Positions 7,247 through 15,763 of a stretch of DNA of 64,000 nucleotides are shown piece by piece. A program made the translations under genes and the position numbers. The notes beneath the pieces are model-generated. The model ran no database searches. It had not been told where the DNA came from and worked only from the letters and a program-made list of their open reading frames with translations. Source of the DNA: Paraburkholderia antibiotica. GTDB taxonomy: Bacteria; Pseudomonadota; Gammaproteobacteria; Burkholderiales; Burkholderiaceae. Location of the stretch: positions 1 to 64,000 of the forward strand of contig NZ_JABBFZ010000017.1 of NCBI RefSeq assembly GCF_012927125.1, in the 5' to 3' direction. Each line of letters starts with the position of its first letter. The first letter of the stretch is position 1.

Positions 7247-8509
7247 TCAACGCGCAGCCTGTCTGATCGCCTGCGTCATCCGCTGTAAATAACGCTCCAC
7301 CGAAAACTCGGAACGCGCATCGCTGAGCGCTTGCGTTGCGAGTTGCGCGGCCAGTTCGGGGTCGGCGCGCAAGGTACCGATCGCGTCGGCGAGCGCGCTC
7401 GCGTCGCCCGGCTTGACGAGCCAGCCGTTGCGACGATGACGCACAATCTCCGTCACGCCGCCCGCCGCGGCAGCGATCACCGGCCGCGCCGCGGCCATCC
7501 CTTCGACGATCACGCGTCCGAACGGCTCCGGTTCCGTTGACGTATGCAGGATCACGTCCATCGCTTTCATCCACGCCGGCACGTCGTCCTGAAAGCCCGC
7601 GAAGTGCACGCGATCCGCAATGCCGAGCGCGGCCGCCTGTTCGTGCAGACGTTGTGCGTAGGCATCCTCACCAAATAGCGGCGCGCCGACCAGCACCAGA
7701 TGCACGTCGGGCAAACGGGCCAGTGCGTCGAGCGCGACGTGCTGTCCCTTCCACGGCGCGAGCCGGCCGAACAGACCGGCGAGCCATGCATCGCGCGGCA
7801 AACCGAGCCGCGCGCGCAACGCGGCCACATCGCGGCCATCCACGCGATCGAACGCGCGCGCATCGATGCCGTTGTAGATGACGGGCACCGAATCGGCATC
7901 GATGCCAGTCAGCGCCGCGAGCGAACGCGCCGACGCCTGCGAATTCACTACCACGTGATCGACCGCCAGTCGCACGAGCCATTTGACAATGCTTAACTGT
8001 ATTCGCCCGAAATGCTCGCGCGTAAGGATGTCATGCTGATACCAGATCACCGGCCGACGATGCAGCGGTTTGCCGAGCGCGCCGAGCACCAGCGCTTTTT
8101 GCGTATTGAGGAACAGCACGTCGAATTGTCGTGCGCGCGCGGCGATCGCGCGTACCTGGCGGAAAAGGCCTGGCACTACGCGCAGGCAGTTCAGCATCGA
8201 TGCCTGCCGCATGACACCGGACACGCGCGCGTCGCTGATCACCTGCACGCGGGCGCCGAGCGCTTCGAGACGCGCGCGGAACGGGCCATCGGCGAGCAGC
8301 ACGACTTCGCTGCGCGCGGTGCAATGTCCGGCGAGTTGCAGCAACGCGAATTCGGCGCCGCCGAGCTGGCCGCTCTGATCGACGAACAGCACGCTGGGCA
8401 TGGCGGCGGCGTGAGTGGCAGGCGTTGTTGCGGAGGGGGTGCCCGGATCGGTCAGCGTGGACTGCACCAGCGAGGCGGCGAGAGGTGAAGCGTCGAGCGT
8501 AGGGCGCAT
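7247..8509 (-). CDS. GT4-family glycosyltransferase (EPS locus)
   Basis: A GT-B fold glycosyltransferase transferring a sugar from a nucleotide donor, probably to the lipid-linked EPS repeat unit on the cytoplasmic face. It has the N-terminal motif DQSGQLGGAEFALLQLA, the linker HVVVNSQASARSL, and the C-terminal donor site EPEPFGRVIVEGMAAARPVI (the E-x7-E signature of GT4) with AAGGVTEIV. The reported start gives 420 residues. A start at 8401 (MPSVLFVDQSG) would place the Rossmann strand at the N-terminus and fits many GT4 proteins better. Neither has a clear ribosome-binding site. It is divergent from the GT4 gene at 8677, suggesting a shared promoter region. Donor and acceptor cannot be predicted. 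Confidence 0.88.
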   Translation of the reverse strand: MRPTLDASPLAASLVQSTLTDPGTPSATTPATHAAAMPSVLFVDQSGQLGGAEFALLQLAGHCTARSEVVLLADGPFRARLEALGARVQVISDARVSGVMRQASMLNCLRVVPGLFRQVRAIAARARQFDVLFLNTQKALVLGALGKPLHRRPVIWYQHDILTREHFGRIQLSIVKWLVRLAVDHVVVNSQASARSLAALTGIDADSVPVIYNGIDARAFDRVDGRDVAALRARLGLPRDAWLAGLFGRLAPWKGQHVALDALARLPDVHLVLVGAPLFGEDAYAQRLHEQAAALGIADRVHFAGFQDDVPAWMKAMDVILHTSTEPEPFGRVIVEGMAAARPVIAAAAGGVTEIVRHRRNGWLVKPGDASALADAIGTLRADPELAAQLATQALSDARSEFSVERYLQRMTQAIRQAAR

Positions 8510-8676
8510 AGGAAAGCGAAGTAATCAAGGCCGTGAGTTCGCGGCGGCGAACGAATACTCCGCATTATTCGCGTACTGTCGCGCGTCGAATGTGGGCACG
8601 CGCACGCACAGCGAGGAATGGGGCACATACACTGCTGCTAAGCCGTTGTGGCGTTTTATGACAGGTAGGAAGCAAT

Positions 8677-9903
8677 ATGAAAGTGGCGATCGTGCACGAT
8701 TGGCTCGTCGCACCCGGCGGCGCCGAGAAGGTGCTCGAGCAGATCATCGAATGTTTCCCCGACGCCGATATTTTCAGCCTCGTCGACTTCCTCGAGGATC
8801 GCAGGCCGTTGGGTGGCAAGCCGGTCACCACGTCATTCATTCAACGTCTGCCGTTGGCGCGCAAGCGCTATCGCGCGTATCTGCCCTTGATGCCGCTCGC
8901 GGTCGAGCAGTTCGACCTGTCGAGCTACGACCTGATCATCACGAGTTCCTATGCGGTTGCAAAGGGCGTGCTGGTCGGTCCCGATCAGACGCACGTCAGC
9001 TACGTGCATTCGCCGATGCGCTATGCGTGGGATCTGCAGCATCAGTATCTGCGCGAAGCGAATCTGCTGAGCGGACCGAAGTCGTGGGCCGCGCGCGTGA
9101 TGCTTCACTATCTGCGTAGCTGGGATGCGCATTCGGCGAACGGCGTCGATCGTCTGATCGCGAATTCGCAATTCGTCGCGCGGCGTGTGATGAAAACCTA
9201 TCGCCGCGATGCGGTGGTGATTCCGCCGCCCGTCGACGTGACCGAATTCGAACTGCGCACCGACAAAGAGGATTTCTATCTGACCGCGTCGCGCATGGTG
9301 CCGTACAAGCGTATCGACCTGATCGTGGAGGCGTTCAACGCGACGCCGCATCGCAAGCTGGTCGTGATCGGCGACGGTCCGCAGATGGCATCGATTCGCG
9401 CCAAGGCCGGCCCGAACGTGTCGATTCTCGGCTATCAACCGTTCGATGTACTCAAGGATTATCTGCAACGCGCGCGCGCGTTCGTGTTCGCGGCCGAAGA
9501 GGATTTCGGCATCGTGCCGCTCGAAGCGCAGGCATGCGGCACACCGGTGATTGCATTTGGCAAGGGCGGCGCGCTGGAAACGGTGGTGCCGGTTGGCGAG
9601 GCGCATCCCACCGGAGTTTTTTTCGCGCAACAAACGGTCGTTTCGATGCTCGACGCGATCGATCGCTTCGAGCGACTCGGCGTGTACATCACGCCGACGG
9701 CCTGCCGCGCGAATGCCGAGCGGTTTTCGGCGGCGGTGTTCCGGCGCGCGTTCATGGCCGAGGTCACCCGCACGATCTCGGCCGAGGGGCTGCGCGAGCG
9801 CACCGAGACGGTGGCGCGGGGCGAGCACGATCTCGCCACTCTCGCCACCCAGGAGCTCGGCTGGTCGGGCGATGCGACGCCGAACGGCGGTTGGGGGCAT
9901 TGA
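8677..9903 (+). CDS. GT4-family glycosyltransferase (EPS locus)
   Basis: A 408-residue GT-B glycosyltransferase starting MKVAIVHDWLVAPGGAEKVLE, a typical N-terminus for mannosyl- or rhamnosyltransferase-like EPS enzymes. Other landmarks are SYVHSPMRYAWDL, the middle linker LIANSQFVARRV, SRMVPYKRIDLIVEAF, and the donor-site signature EDFGIVPLEAQACGTPVIA followed by GGALETV. The start is preceded by AGGAAGCAAT. It stands alone on the plus strand, divergent from the GT4 at 7247, with degraded sequence after it. Sugar specificity is not predictable from sequence. Confidence 0.9.
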   Translation: MKVAIVHDWLVAPGGAEKVLEQIIECFPDADIFSLVDFLEDRRPLGGKPVTTSFIQRLPLARKRYRAYLPLMPLAVEQFDLSSYDLIITSSYAVAKGVLVGPDQTHVSYVHSPMRYAWDLQHQYLREANLLSGPKSWAARVMLHYLRSWDAHSANGVDRLIANSQFVARRVMKTYRRDAVVIPPPVDVTEFELRTDKEDFYLTASRMVPYKRIDLIVEAFNATPHRKLVVIGDGPQMASIRAKAGPNVSILGYQPFDVLKDYLQRARAFVFAAEEDFGIVPLEAQACGTPVIAFGKGGALETVVPVGEAHPTGVFFAQQTVVSMLDAIDRFERLGVYITPTACRANAERFSAAVFRRAFMAEVTRTISAEGLRERTETVARGEHDLATLATQELGWSGDATPNGGWGH

Positions 9904-10200
9904 GGCCGGTGTCGGCGCGATGTTTCAGAAACACACAAAGTTTTCGTAGGAGAACCAGGAGTCTCATGTTGATGCAGTGACTTCGCAACGCGTAGTAACG
10001 AGCCGTGCGGGCCAACGCGTCCGGCGGCTATTGGTGTCGGTGCGTCCGGTTGGGCCGGGCTCTGGAGCGGGTATCACGCGTGATGCGTGCTCCACATGCA
10101 AGGCCGGCCGCGGCGGATCCTCGCCAGCTAGGCAGGGTTGGACTTCCTGAACAGCATCGGGGTGCGCTCCACGCGCAATTGACGTGACATTTGACGGGCA
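9904..10200. other. Gene-poor stretch with a decayed gene start
   Basis: No coherent frame was seen on either strand. At 9950-9980 there is a good Shine-Dalgarno (CCAGGAG) before ATG TTG ATG CAG TGA, a four-codon frame that looks like the stump of a lost gene. The stretch runs into the higB-like remnant at about 10198. Confidence 0.5.
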
Positions 10201-10398
10201 CCGCATGCCTCGAGTGCCTATCACGACCTGAAGCAGACGTTCGCCGGTATGGACGCTGGACCGTCTCGCCGCCATTCTTGCGGTGGGGCAGCGCAGCGTG
10301 CAACGGCGATTCACTATAACGGGCAGCCGTCATCCGGGCGCCGCCGATGGGCGTCTGACGCGGACGGTTTTTGGACGAGGATGAATTTAAACCCATGA
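10198..10398 (+). pseudogene. Degraded HigB-type toxin remnant
   Basis: An in-frame stretch from just after a TGA to the TGA at 10396-10398 reads ...SSAYHDLKQTFAGMDAG...GGAAQRATAIHYNGQ...DADGFWTRMNLNP. The blocks YxDLKxTFAGxD, GG-x(n)-R-x-x-AIHYN and a terminal W-containing tail occur in that order in HigB/RelE-like mRNA interferases. The VFxxGGNKYR core and the THxEYD motif are not recognisable, and the N-terminal 40 residues are absent. Its stop overlaps the antitoxin ATG (ATGA), the normal higB-higA coupling. The assignment is inference from spaced motifs and could be coincidental. Confidence 0.42.
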
Positions 10399-10817
10399 AT
10401 GCCGATCGCCTTCCGGGACCGTTTCCCGACATCTCCGCAACCTGGGCCGCGCTGCGGGACCAGTTGCCGATTACACCGATTCGCACCGAAGAGGATTATC
10501 AGCAGATGGTGCGCGTCGCCAATTCGCTGTCCGATCATCTGAGCGGCAAGGAGCAGGATCCACTCGTCGATCTGCATACGATCGTGGCGGAGCTGGTCGG
10601 TCACTGGCAGGCGCGCCACGTGACGCTGCCGCAGACCGAGCCGCGCGAAGTGCTGCGGCATCTGCTGGCCACGCATGGGCTCAAGCAGAAGGATCTGGCC
10701 GGCATCGCGTCGCCGACCGTGGTGAGCGATATCCTCGCGGGACGTCGCGCGATCAGCAAGAAGGTCGCGAAAGCGCTCGCGGTGCGATTCCAGACCGACG
10801 TCAGCGCGTTTCTGTGA
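10395..10817 (+). CDS. HigA-like antitoxin / XRE-family regulator, apparently orphan
   Basis: A 140-residue protein with the HigA layout: an N-terminal IRTEEDYQQMVRVANSL segment, a middle DLHTIVAELVGHWQARH helix and a C-terminal XRE helix-turn-helix (LLATHGLKQKDLAGIASPTVVSDILAGRRAISKKVAKAL). HigA proteins bind their toxin and repress the operon. ATG 10395 is preceded by GACGAGG; a TTG at 10371 could add eight residues. The upstream position normally held by higB contains only a degraded frame, so the protein is probably a solitary regulator or a relic. It sits between EPS genes without an obvious functional link. Confidence 0.75.
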   Translation: MNADRLPGPFPDISATWAALRDQLPITPIRTEEDYQQMVRVANSLSDHLSGKEQDPLVDLHTIVAELVGHWQARHVTLPQTEPREVLRHLLATHGLKQKDLAGIASPTVVSDILAGRRAISKKVAKALAVRFQTDVSAFL

Positions 10818-10959
10818 GGATGGGGCGGCACGGCGAAGCGGCGAAATCCGCGTATTACGGCGTGATTCGTCGCGCCTGCCCGCGCCCGGTCATGCCTGTT
10901 CCTGTTTGATCATGGTCGAGCGCGCCTGACCTCGATCGATCGCGCCTGACGACGACATT

Positions 10960-11005
10960 AACGCCAATGCCGGCGGCTCCTGAACGAGCCGCCGGCATTG
11001 GCGTT
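10960..11005. terminator. Long perfect hairpin between convergent transcripts
   Basis: Two 20-bp perfectly complementary arms (10960-10979 and 10986-11005) flank a six-base loop. On the plus strand the hairpin is followed by TTTGCATTTG. It lies between the end of the antitoxin gene (10817, plus) and the end of the autokinase gene (11099, minus), so it probably terminates both. The T tract is weak on both strands. Confidence 0.6.
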
Positions 11006-11098
11006 TGCATTTGAACCGGCTGGAGCCGGCTTGAACCGATTGGAACCGCATCGAGCAACATCGAGCGGCACCGAACGTCGGCACCGCTCGATGCGAGA

Positions 11099-13540
11099 TT
11101 AGCGCGGCGCGTGAATATCCGGCGGATCGCCCGCCGAATACGTGTACGCGTACGCATAGTCATAGGTGCCCTGGCGGTTGTGACTCTTCGCCGGCATCGC
11201 ATTCATCACGCCACCGATCACGCGTGCCCGCGCGCGCCGCAACTTCTTCAGCGCATCGGCGACATGAGTCTCGGTATGCGCGCCCGCGCGAATTACGAGC
11301 ACCGTCGAGCCGGCCAGATTGGCGATCACCGCGGCGTCGGCGACCGCGAGCAGCGGCGGCGTATCGACGATCACGAGATCGAACTCCTGCTCGAGACGCG
11401 CGAGGATTTCGGCGAAGCGCGGCGAGGTCAGAATCTCCGACGGATTCGGCGGATAAGCGCCCGACGCGATGAAGTGCAGACCGTTCACGCCGGTCGTGCG
11501 CGCGGCGGCTTCGAGGTCGGCCTGACCCGTCAGCAGCTCGCTCAGACCGCCGTTCGGCGAACGGCCGAGATATTGCGCGAGCCGGCCGCGGCGCAGATCG
11601 GCGTCGATCAACAGCACGCGCTTGCCCGATTCGGCGATCAGCGTCGCGAGATTCGCGCACAGAAAGCTCTTGCCGTCCGAGGGCGCCGGACTCGTGATCG
11701 CGACGATCCGGTTCGGCGCGTCGAGCAGGCCGAACTGCAGATTCGCGCGCAGGCTGCGCAAACCTTCGACGGTGGTGTCGTACGGATGCGTTTTCACCAG
11801 CAGCGAGCGCATCGGCGTCTTGCCCGACGCGATCACGGTCTGCGTGCCGACCGGGACGGTATGGCGCGTGGGCCAGTTGGTCGTGGCGCTGGCGGCGGAG
11901 CGCGGGCGCAGCAGGTTTGCGAGACCGGCGAGCGGATCTTTCAGCGCGGCGAGGCGACCCGCCGGCCCGGCGGGCACTTCGGTCGGCCTCGAGCGCGGCG
12001 CCGGCAACGCGGCCGCGCGTAGCGTGCTCAGTTGACGGTCGCTACGTGCCTGTTCCGGGCTGAACGTGATCGAGCTGAAGATCGGCAACTGGAAGCGTCG
12101 TTCGACGAACTCCGGGTCGCTCACGCCAGTGAGGAACTTGTGGCGGCAGAACGCGAACGCGATGCCGGCGAGAACCCCCAGCATCGTGCCCGCGCCGATG
12201 ATCAGCGCGGACTTTGGCCGGATCGGCTGCGACGGCACCAGCGCCTCGTCGATGATGTGCACGTTGCCGACCGTGCCCGCGCGCGAAATCGACAGCTCCT
12301 GGATTTTGTTGAGCAGCGCGACGTAAATTTCGTCGGCGACCTTCGCATCGCGCTGCAATGCCAGCGCATTACGTTCGGAACTCGGCAGCGTGGTGAAGTG
12401 ATCCTCGAAGCGCGCTTTTTCACGCGACATCGCCGCGATCTGCGCGTCGACCTGCTGCACCTCGGGCGCCTGCTCGGTGAAACGCTGCAGCAGTTGCGAG
12501 CGCTGGATACGCAGCGCCGCGATCTGCTTTTCGTAATCGAGGCCACCTTGCAGATACACGCCCGCTTCCTGGGTCGGCTGGAACGAGCCGGCCTTGGCCT
12601 GGTACTCGGACAACGCGGTTTCGGCGTGCTTCACCTCGTCGCGCAGATGCGGCAATTCGCTATTCAGAAACTCAAGCATATGGCTCGCTTCTTCCTGCGC
12701 GCGTTCGGTACGCTGCTTCAGATACGACGCTGCGACCGCATTGGCGATGTCGGTGATCGCGCGCGGATTGGTGCCCGTATACGACAGTTGCACGACGCCG
12801 GTTTCGTGGCCCTTTTCCGACACCTGCAAACTGTTCGCGAGCGACGACACCGCGTCGAGCTGGTTATGGCGCGTCACGTAGAACTCGGTGCCCGGCCGCG
12901 CGACCAACGTTTTCACCCGCAACGTAATGCCGTTGCCGCGCGCTTCGACGCCGGCCACGCCGGTCAGCAGCAGCGTGCCGCTACCGTCGCGCAGTTCGAA
13001 ACTGCCGCCGTCGAGTGCCCGCAAAGTCAGGCGCGCGCCTTCGAGCGTTTTCGGCACGCTGATCGATTCGACCTCGAACTGCTCGCCGCCCCACGCATAC
13101 GAGCGCATGCCGAACAGCGCGCGCAGTGGATGACCCGGCCGCGCGAACGGCGCGGTGAGATGGCCGAGCACCGGCAGGGTCCGCGCGCCCGTGCTGAAGT
13201 TCAGGCCGAACTGGTCGACCACCGGCTCGACCACTGTGCGGCTGCGGATGATCTCGATCTCCGCGTCGGTGTGCGTCGGATCGCTCGACGGCAACAGCGA
13301 GAACGACTTCGTGTTGTTCTGGCCGCCGCTGTTGCTGGTGTCGACCTGCAACAGCGCGTCGGCGGAATAGACCGGCGTGGCGACTTTCGCGTAGATCACC
13401 GCCGCGACGATCACGCTCGCCGCGATGCCGATCACCCAGCCGATCTGTCCGACGACGATGCGCAGCAGGTCGCGCATCACCGCATCGTCTTCGCTGTTGC
13501 CGGGCGCAGGGCCGTAGTCCTGCATGTCATACGTACTCAT
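11099..13540 (-). CDS. EPS chain-length regulator / tyrosine autokinase (Wzc/BceF type)
   Basis: An inner-membrane polysaccharide co-polymerase fused to a BY-kinase, which with the outer-membrane exporter controls EPS polymerisation and export. In 813 residues: Wzz domain with transmembrane helix 1 (about 33-50), a long periplasmic coiled-coil region (about 280-420), transmembrane helix 2 (about 446-463), then the cytoplasmic kinase with Walker A SPAPSDGKS (617-625), Walker A' LLIDADLRRG and Walker B LVIVDTPPL. The C-terminus carries a Tyr cluster (TYDYAYAYTY), the autophosphorylation tail. The linker between helix 2 and the kinase (about 495-575) is unusually long and Pro/Ala-rich. It is the last gene of a minus-strand run starting at the regulator or WcaJ gene, 26 bp after the Wza-type lipoprotein. 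Confidence 0.95.
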   Translation of the reverse strand: MSTYDMQDYGPAPGNSEDDAVMRDLLRIVVGQIGWVIGIAASVIVAAVIYAKVATPVYSADALLQVDTSNSGGQNNTKSFSLLPSSDPTHTDAEIEIIRSRTVVEPVVDQFGLNFSTGARTLPVLGHLTAPFARPGHPLRALFGMRSYAWGGEQFEVESISVPKTLEGARLTLRALDGGSFELRDGSGTLLLTGVAGVEARGNGITLRVKTLVARPGTEFYVTRHNQLDAVSSLANSLQVSEKGHETGVVQLSYTGTNPRAITDIANAVAASYLKQRTERAQEEASHMLEFLNSELPHLRDEVKHAETALSEYQAKAGSFQPTQEAGVYLQGGLDYEKQIAALRIQRSQLLQRFTEQAPEVQQVDAQIAAMSREKARFEDHFTTLPSSERNALALQRDAKVADEIYVALLNKIQELSISRAGTVGNVHIIDEALVPSQPIRPKSALIIGAGTMLGVLAGIAFAFCRHKFLTGVSDPEFVERRFQLPIFSSITFSPEQARSDRQLSTLRAAALPAPRSRPTEVPAGPAGRLAALKDPLAGLANLLRPRSAASATTNWPTRHTVPVGTQTVIASGKTPMRSLLVKTHPYDTTVEGLRSLRANLQFGLLDAPNRIVAITSPAPSDGKSFLCANLATLIAESGKRVLLIDADLRRGRLAQYLGRSPNGGLSELLTGQADLEAAARTTGVNGLHFIASGAYPPNPSEILTSPRFAEILARLEQEFDLVIVDTPPLLAVADAAVIANLAGSTVLVIRAGAHTETHVADALKKLRRARARVIGGVMNAMPAKSHNRQGTYDYAYAYTYSAGDPPDIHAPR

Positions 13541-13566
13541 GGTGATACTCCGTCGCGGGAAGCGAT

Positions 13567-14760
13567 TTATCTGGACATTTGCACCGTGTAGAACAACGAC
13601 TGCAGGGTCGGCGTGATCTGTTCGAGCGCACGGTTGAAGCGCGCGGAACTCGACACCTGCACATACACCACGTCCTTCGGCTGCAGATCGAACTTGGTCA
13701 TCAGCATCAGCGCGTCGACCTGGGTCATGTCGAGCTGATAGACGTCGGGCGTCAAGGTCTTGTCGGCGCCGCGCACCACGTAGACGAAGCGCGGGTCGCC
13801 GGTCTTGACGTCGAGGCTGCCCGCGCCGGTCAGCGCGTCGGCGAGCGTCAGGCGGCCGCGGTTCATCGGCAGAGAAGTCGGCTTGTTCACTTCGCCGAGC
13901 ACGAACACGCGGCTATTCGAGCGGTCCGGCACGTCGATGATGTCGCCGTCCTGGAGCAGGACGTTCTGCTGCGGATTGCCGGTTTCGAGCAGCGACGCGA
14001 TGTCGACCGTATAGCGCCGGCCGTTGCGGGTCACGCCGACGTTCTGCAGATCGGCGTCGGGCAGTGCGCCGCCCGCGCGGTTGATCGCGTCGAGCACGGT
14101 GAGCGGCGAGTCGGTGATCGCTTCCGACGAAGGCGTGCGCAGATTGCCGGTCACCTGCACCGACTGGCTGTTGAAGCCCGACACGCGCACGTCGAGTTGA
14201 GGATTGCGAACCGTGCGCGACAGGCTGTGCGTCAGCGCTTCCTGCACCTGCTGCATGCTCTTGCCAACCACCTTGATGCGGCCTACGCGCGGAAAGAAAA
14301 TCGTGCCGTTGCTGGCGACGCGCACCGTGAGACCGCCTTCGCCGCTACCCGTCGAGATCGGCGCCGACGCGAGCGGTGTCGCGCCCTGCGTCTGCGACGG
14401 GCCTGGCGACGGCGTGATCGCCGTCGGCAGCGGCGGCAGACTCGTAATCCCCGTGCCGCCGGTCAGCTCCGGATGATCCCAGACGATGATCGTCAACTGG
14501 TCGCCGATGCCGACGCGGTATTCGTACCCGGCGCGCGTTTTCGGCGTCAGGCACGACAACGGACAGACGGACGGCACCGCCGCCGCGCGTTCCTTGCGGA
14601 AATAGTCGACGTCGATCATGTGCACCGGAAACTTCTCCGCGGTCTGCTCGGGCGGCGCCGGCGGTGCGAGTCGGTTGGTGTCCAGATACGGTCCGGGCGC
14701 CAGCGAGCAGGCGCAAAGCGATACGGCCGCGAGGGCCGCGGCCATTGTTTTGATAGTCAT
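13567..14760 (-). CDS. Polysaccharide export outer-membrane lipoprotein (Wza/BceE type)
   Basis: Forms the outer-membrane channel for EPS export with the co-polymerase/kinase encoded next to it. ATG 14760 gives MTIKTMAAALAAVSLCAC, a lipoprotein signal with lipobox LCAC and acylated Cys18. The mature protein has the Poly_export domain (YRVGIGDQLTIIVWDHPEL), then SLBB domains (VQVTGNLRTPSSEAI, VFVLGEVNKPTSLPM) and a C-terminal VVYVQVSSSARFNRALEQ segment. A Pro/Gly/Ser-rich insert (about 115-145) interrupts the export domain, as in several Burkholderia homologues. The longer upstream frame was rejected because it hides the signal peptide. 397 residues, the normal length. Confidence 0.94.
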   Translation of the reverse strand: MTIKTMAAALAAVSLCACSLAPGPYLDTNRLAPPAPPEQTAEKFPVHMIDVDYFRKERAAAVPSVCPLSCLTPKTRAGYEYRVGIGDQLTIIVWDHPELTGGTGITSLPPLPTAITPSPGPSQTQGATPLASAPISTGSGEGGLTVRVASNGTIFFPRVGRIKVVGKSMQQVQEALTHSLSRTVRNPQLDVRVSGFNSQSVQVTGNLRTPSSEAITDSPLTVLDAINRAGGALPDADLQNVGVTRNGRRYTVDIASLLETGNPQQNVLLQDGDIIDVPDRSNSRVFVLGEVNKPTSLPMNRGRLTLADALTGAGSLDVKTGDPRFVYVVRGADKTLTPDVYQLDMTQVDALMLMTKFDLQPKDVVYVQVSSSARFNRALEQITPTLQSLFYTVQMSR

Positions 14761-14807
14761 GTAACGGTCCTTCAGAAAGCGGTCCGGCGATCCTTTGACA
14801 ACAGACC

Positions 14808-15761
14808 TTAGCGCACCGCTTCCTGCCAAGCTCCGCGCATTGCGCGTAAACCGACTCGCCATTTATGCAGCGAGAGTGCGAGTCCGCCGCGCTCGAATGC
14901 CAGCGACAACGCGCGCAGGAACCCCGGGTCCGCGCGATCGCCGATCAGCGTCGAGTACACGACGAACGCCCATCGGCCTGGCGGCGTCAGGTGTTCGCAC
15001 ATGATGAGTCGAAGATTGAACGACGCGTTGTAGAACGCCGTGTCGTTGAACGAGAAGCGCTGGTCTTCGTCGCTGCGGGCGGCGGGGAAGTGCTCGACGA
15101 GCAGCGCCGGATCGTAGACGAGGGTCCAGCCGCGGCGCCGCAGATCGAGACTGAACGCCATCTCGCAGTGGACCTGCGCGCCGGTGCCGCGCAGCCGCGG
15201 GTCGAAACGCAGCGAGCCGATCGCGTCGCGGCGAAACGCCATGTTCACGCCCTTGAGCACCTGCACTTCGCGCGCGGCGCCGTGACCGATGTGATGATTG
15301 CCGATCGTGCGGCCGTACCAGCGCACCAGGCCCACGTGCGGCTTGCGGCCTTCGAGGATGCCGCCGCGCTCGTGCACGATGTCGCGCCCGCCGATGCCGC
15401 CGAGCTTCGGATTGCTCCGGAAGCTCTTCGCGATCCGCGCGATCCAGTCGCTATGTGGAGCGGCGTCGTCGTCGGTGAAGCAGAGCACGTCGCCGCTCGC
15501 GCTTTCGATGCCGAGGTTGTACGCGGCCACGACGCCGGGCTTGCGCACGAGCACGACGCAGCGTCGCGGATCGGGCTGGGTCGCTTCGCGCGTGCGCAGC
15601 CAGTCGAGCGTTGCGTAGTCGTCGTGACGCACGATCACGACTACCTCGTCGGCGCGGCGCTGCTGCGCGTCGAGCGCGGCGAGGCAGCGGGCCAGATCGG
15701 CGGTGCGCCGGTAGGTCGGCACGATCACCGAGACTTTCAGATGCGATTCCTGTATTGGCAT
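14808..15761 (-). CDS. GT2-family glycosyltransferase (EPS locus)
   Basis: A GT-A fold inverting glycosyltransferase of 317 residues. It begins SVIVPTYRRTADLARCLAALD, with a donor-binding CFTDDDAAPHSDWI motif (DxD-type), GRDIVHERGG and NMAFRRDAIGSLRFD. The C-terminal 60 residues are hydrophobic and basic, suggesting membrane association. It lies 2 bp after the WcaJ-type gene and 47 bp before the Wza-type gene on the same strand, so it is part of the same operon and likely adds an early sugar of the repeat unit. The specific sugar is not predictable. Confidence 0.9.
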   Translation of the reverse strand: MPIQESHLKVSVIVPTYRRTADLARCLAALDAQQRRADEVVVIVRHDDYATLDWLRTREATQPDPRRCVVLVRKPGVVAAYNLGIESASGDVLCFTDDDAAPHSDWIARIAKSFRSNPKLGGIGGRDIVHERGGILEGRKPHVGLVRWYGRTIGNHHIGHGAAREVQVLKGVNMAFRRDAIGSLRFDPRLRGTGAQVHCEMAFSLDLRRRGWTLVYDPALLVEHFPAARSDEDQRFSFNDTAFYNASFNLRLIMCEHLTPPGRWAFVVYSTLIGDRADPGFLRALSLAFERGGLALSLHKWRVGLRAMRGAWQEAVR

Positions 15762-15763
15762 GG

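Noticed and set aside
12032..13591. 519-codon plus-strand open frame opposite the autokinase
   Set aside because: It is the antisense shadow of a conserved kinase gene, Arg-rich and with no ribosome-binding site.
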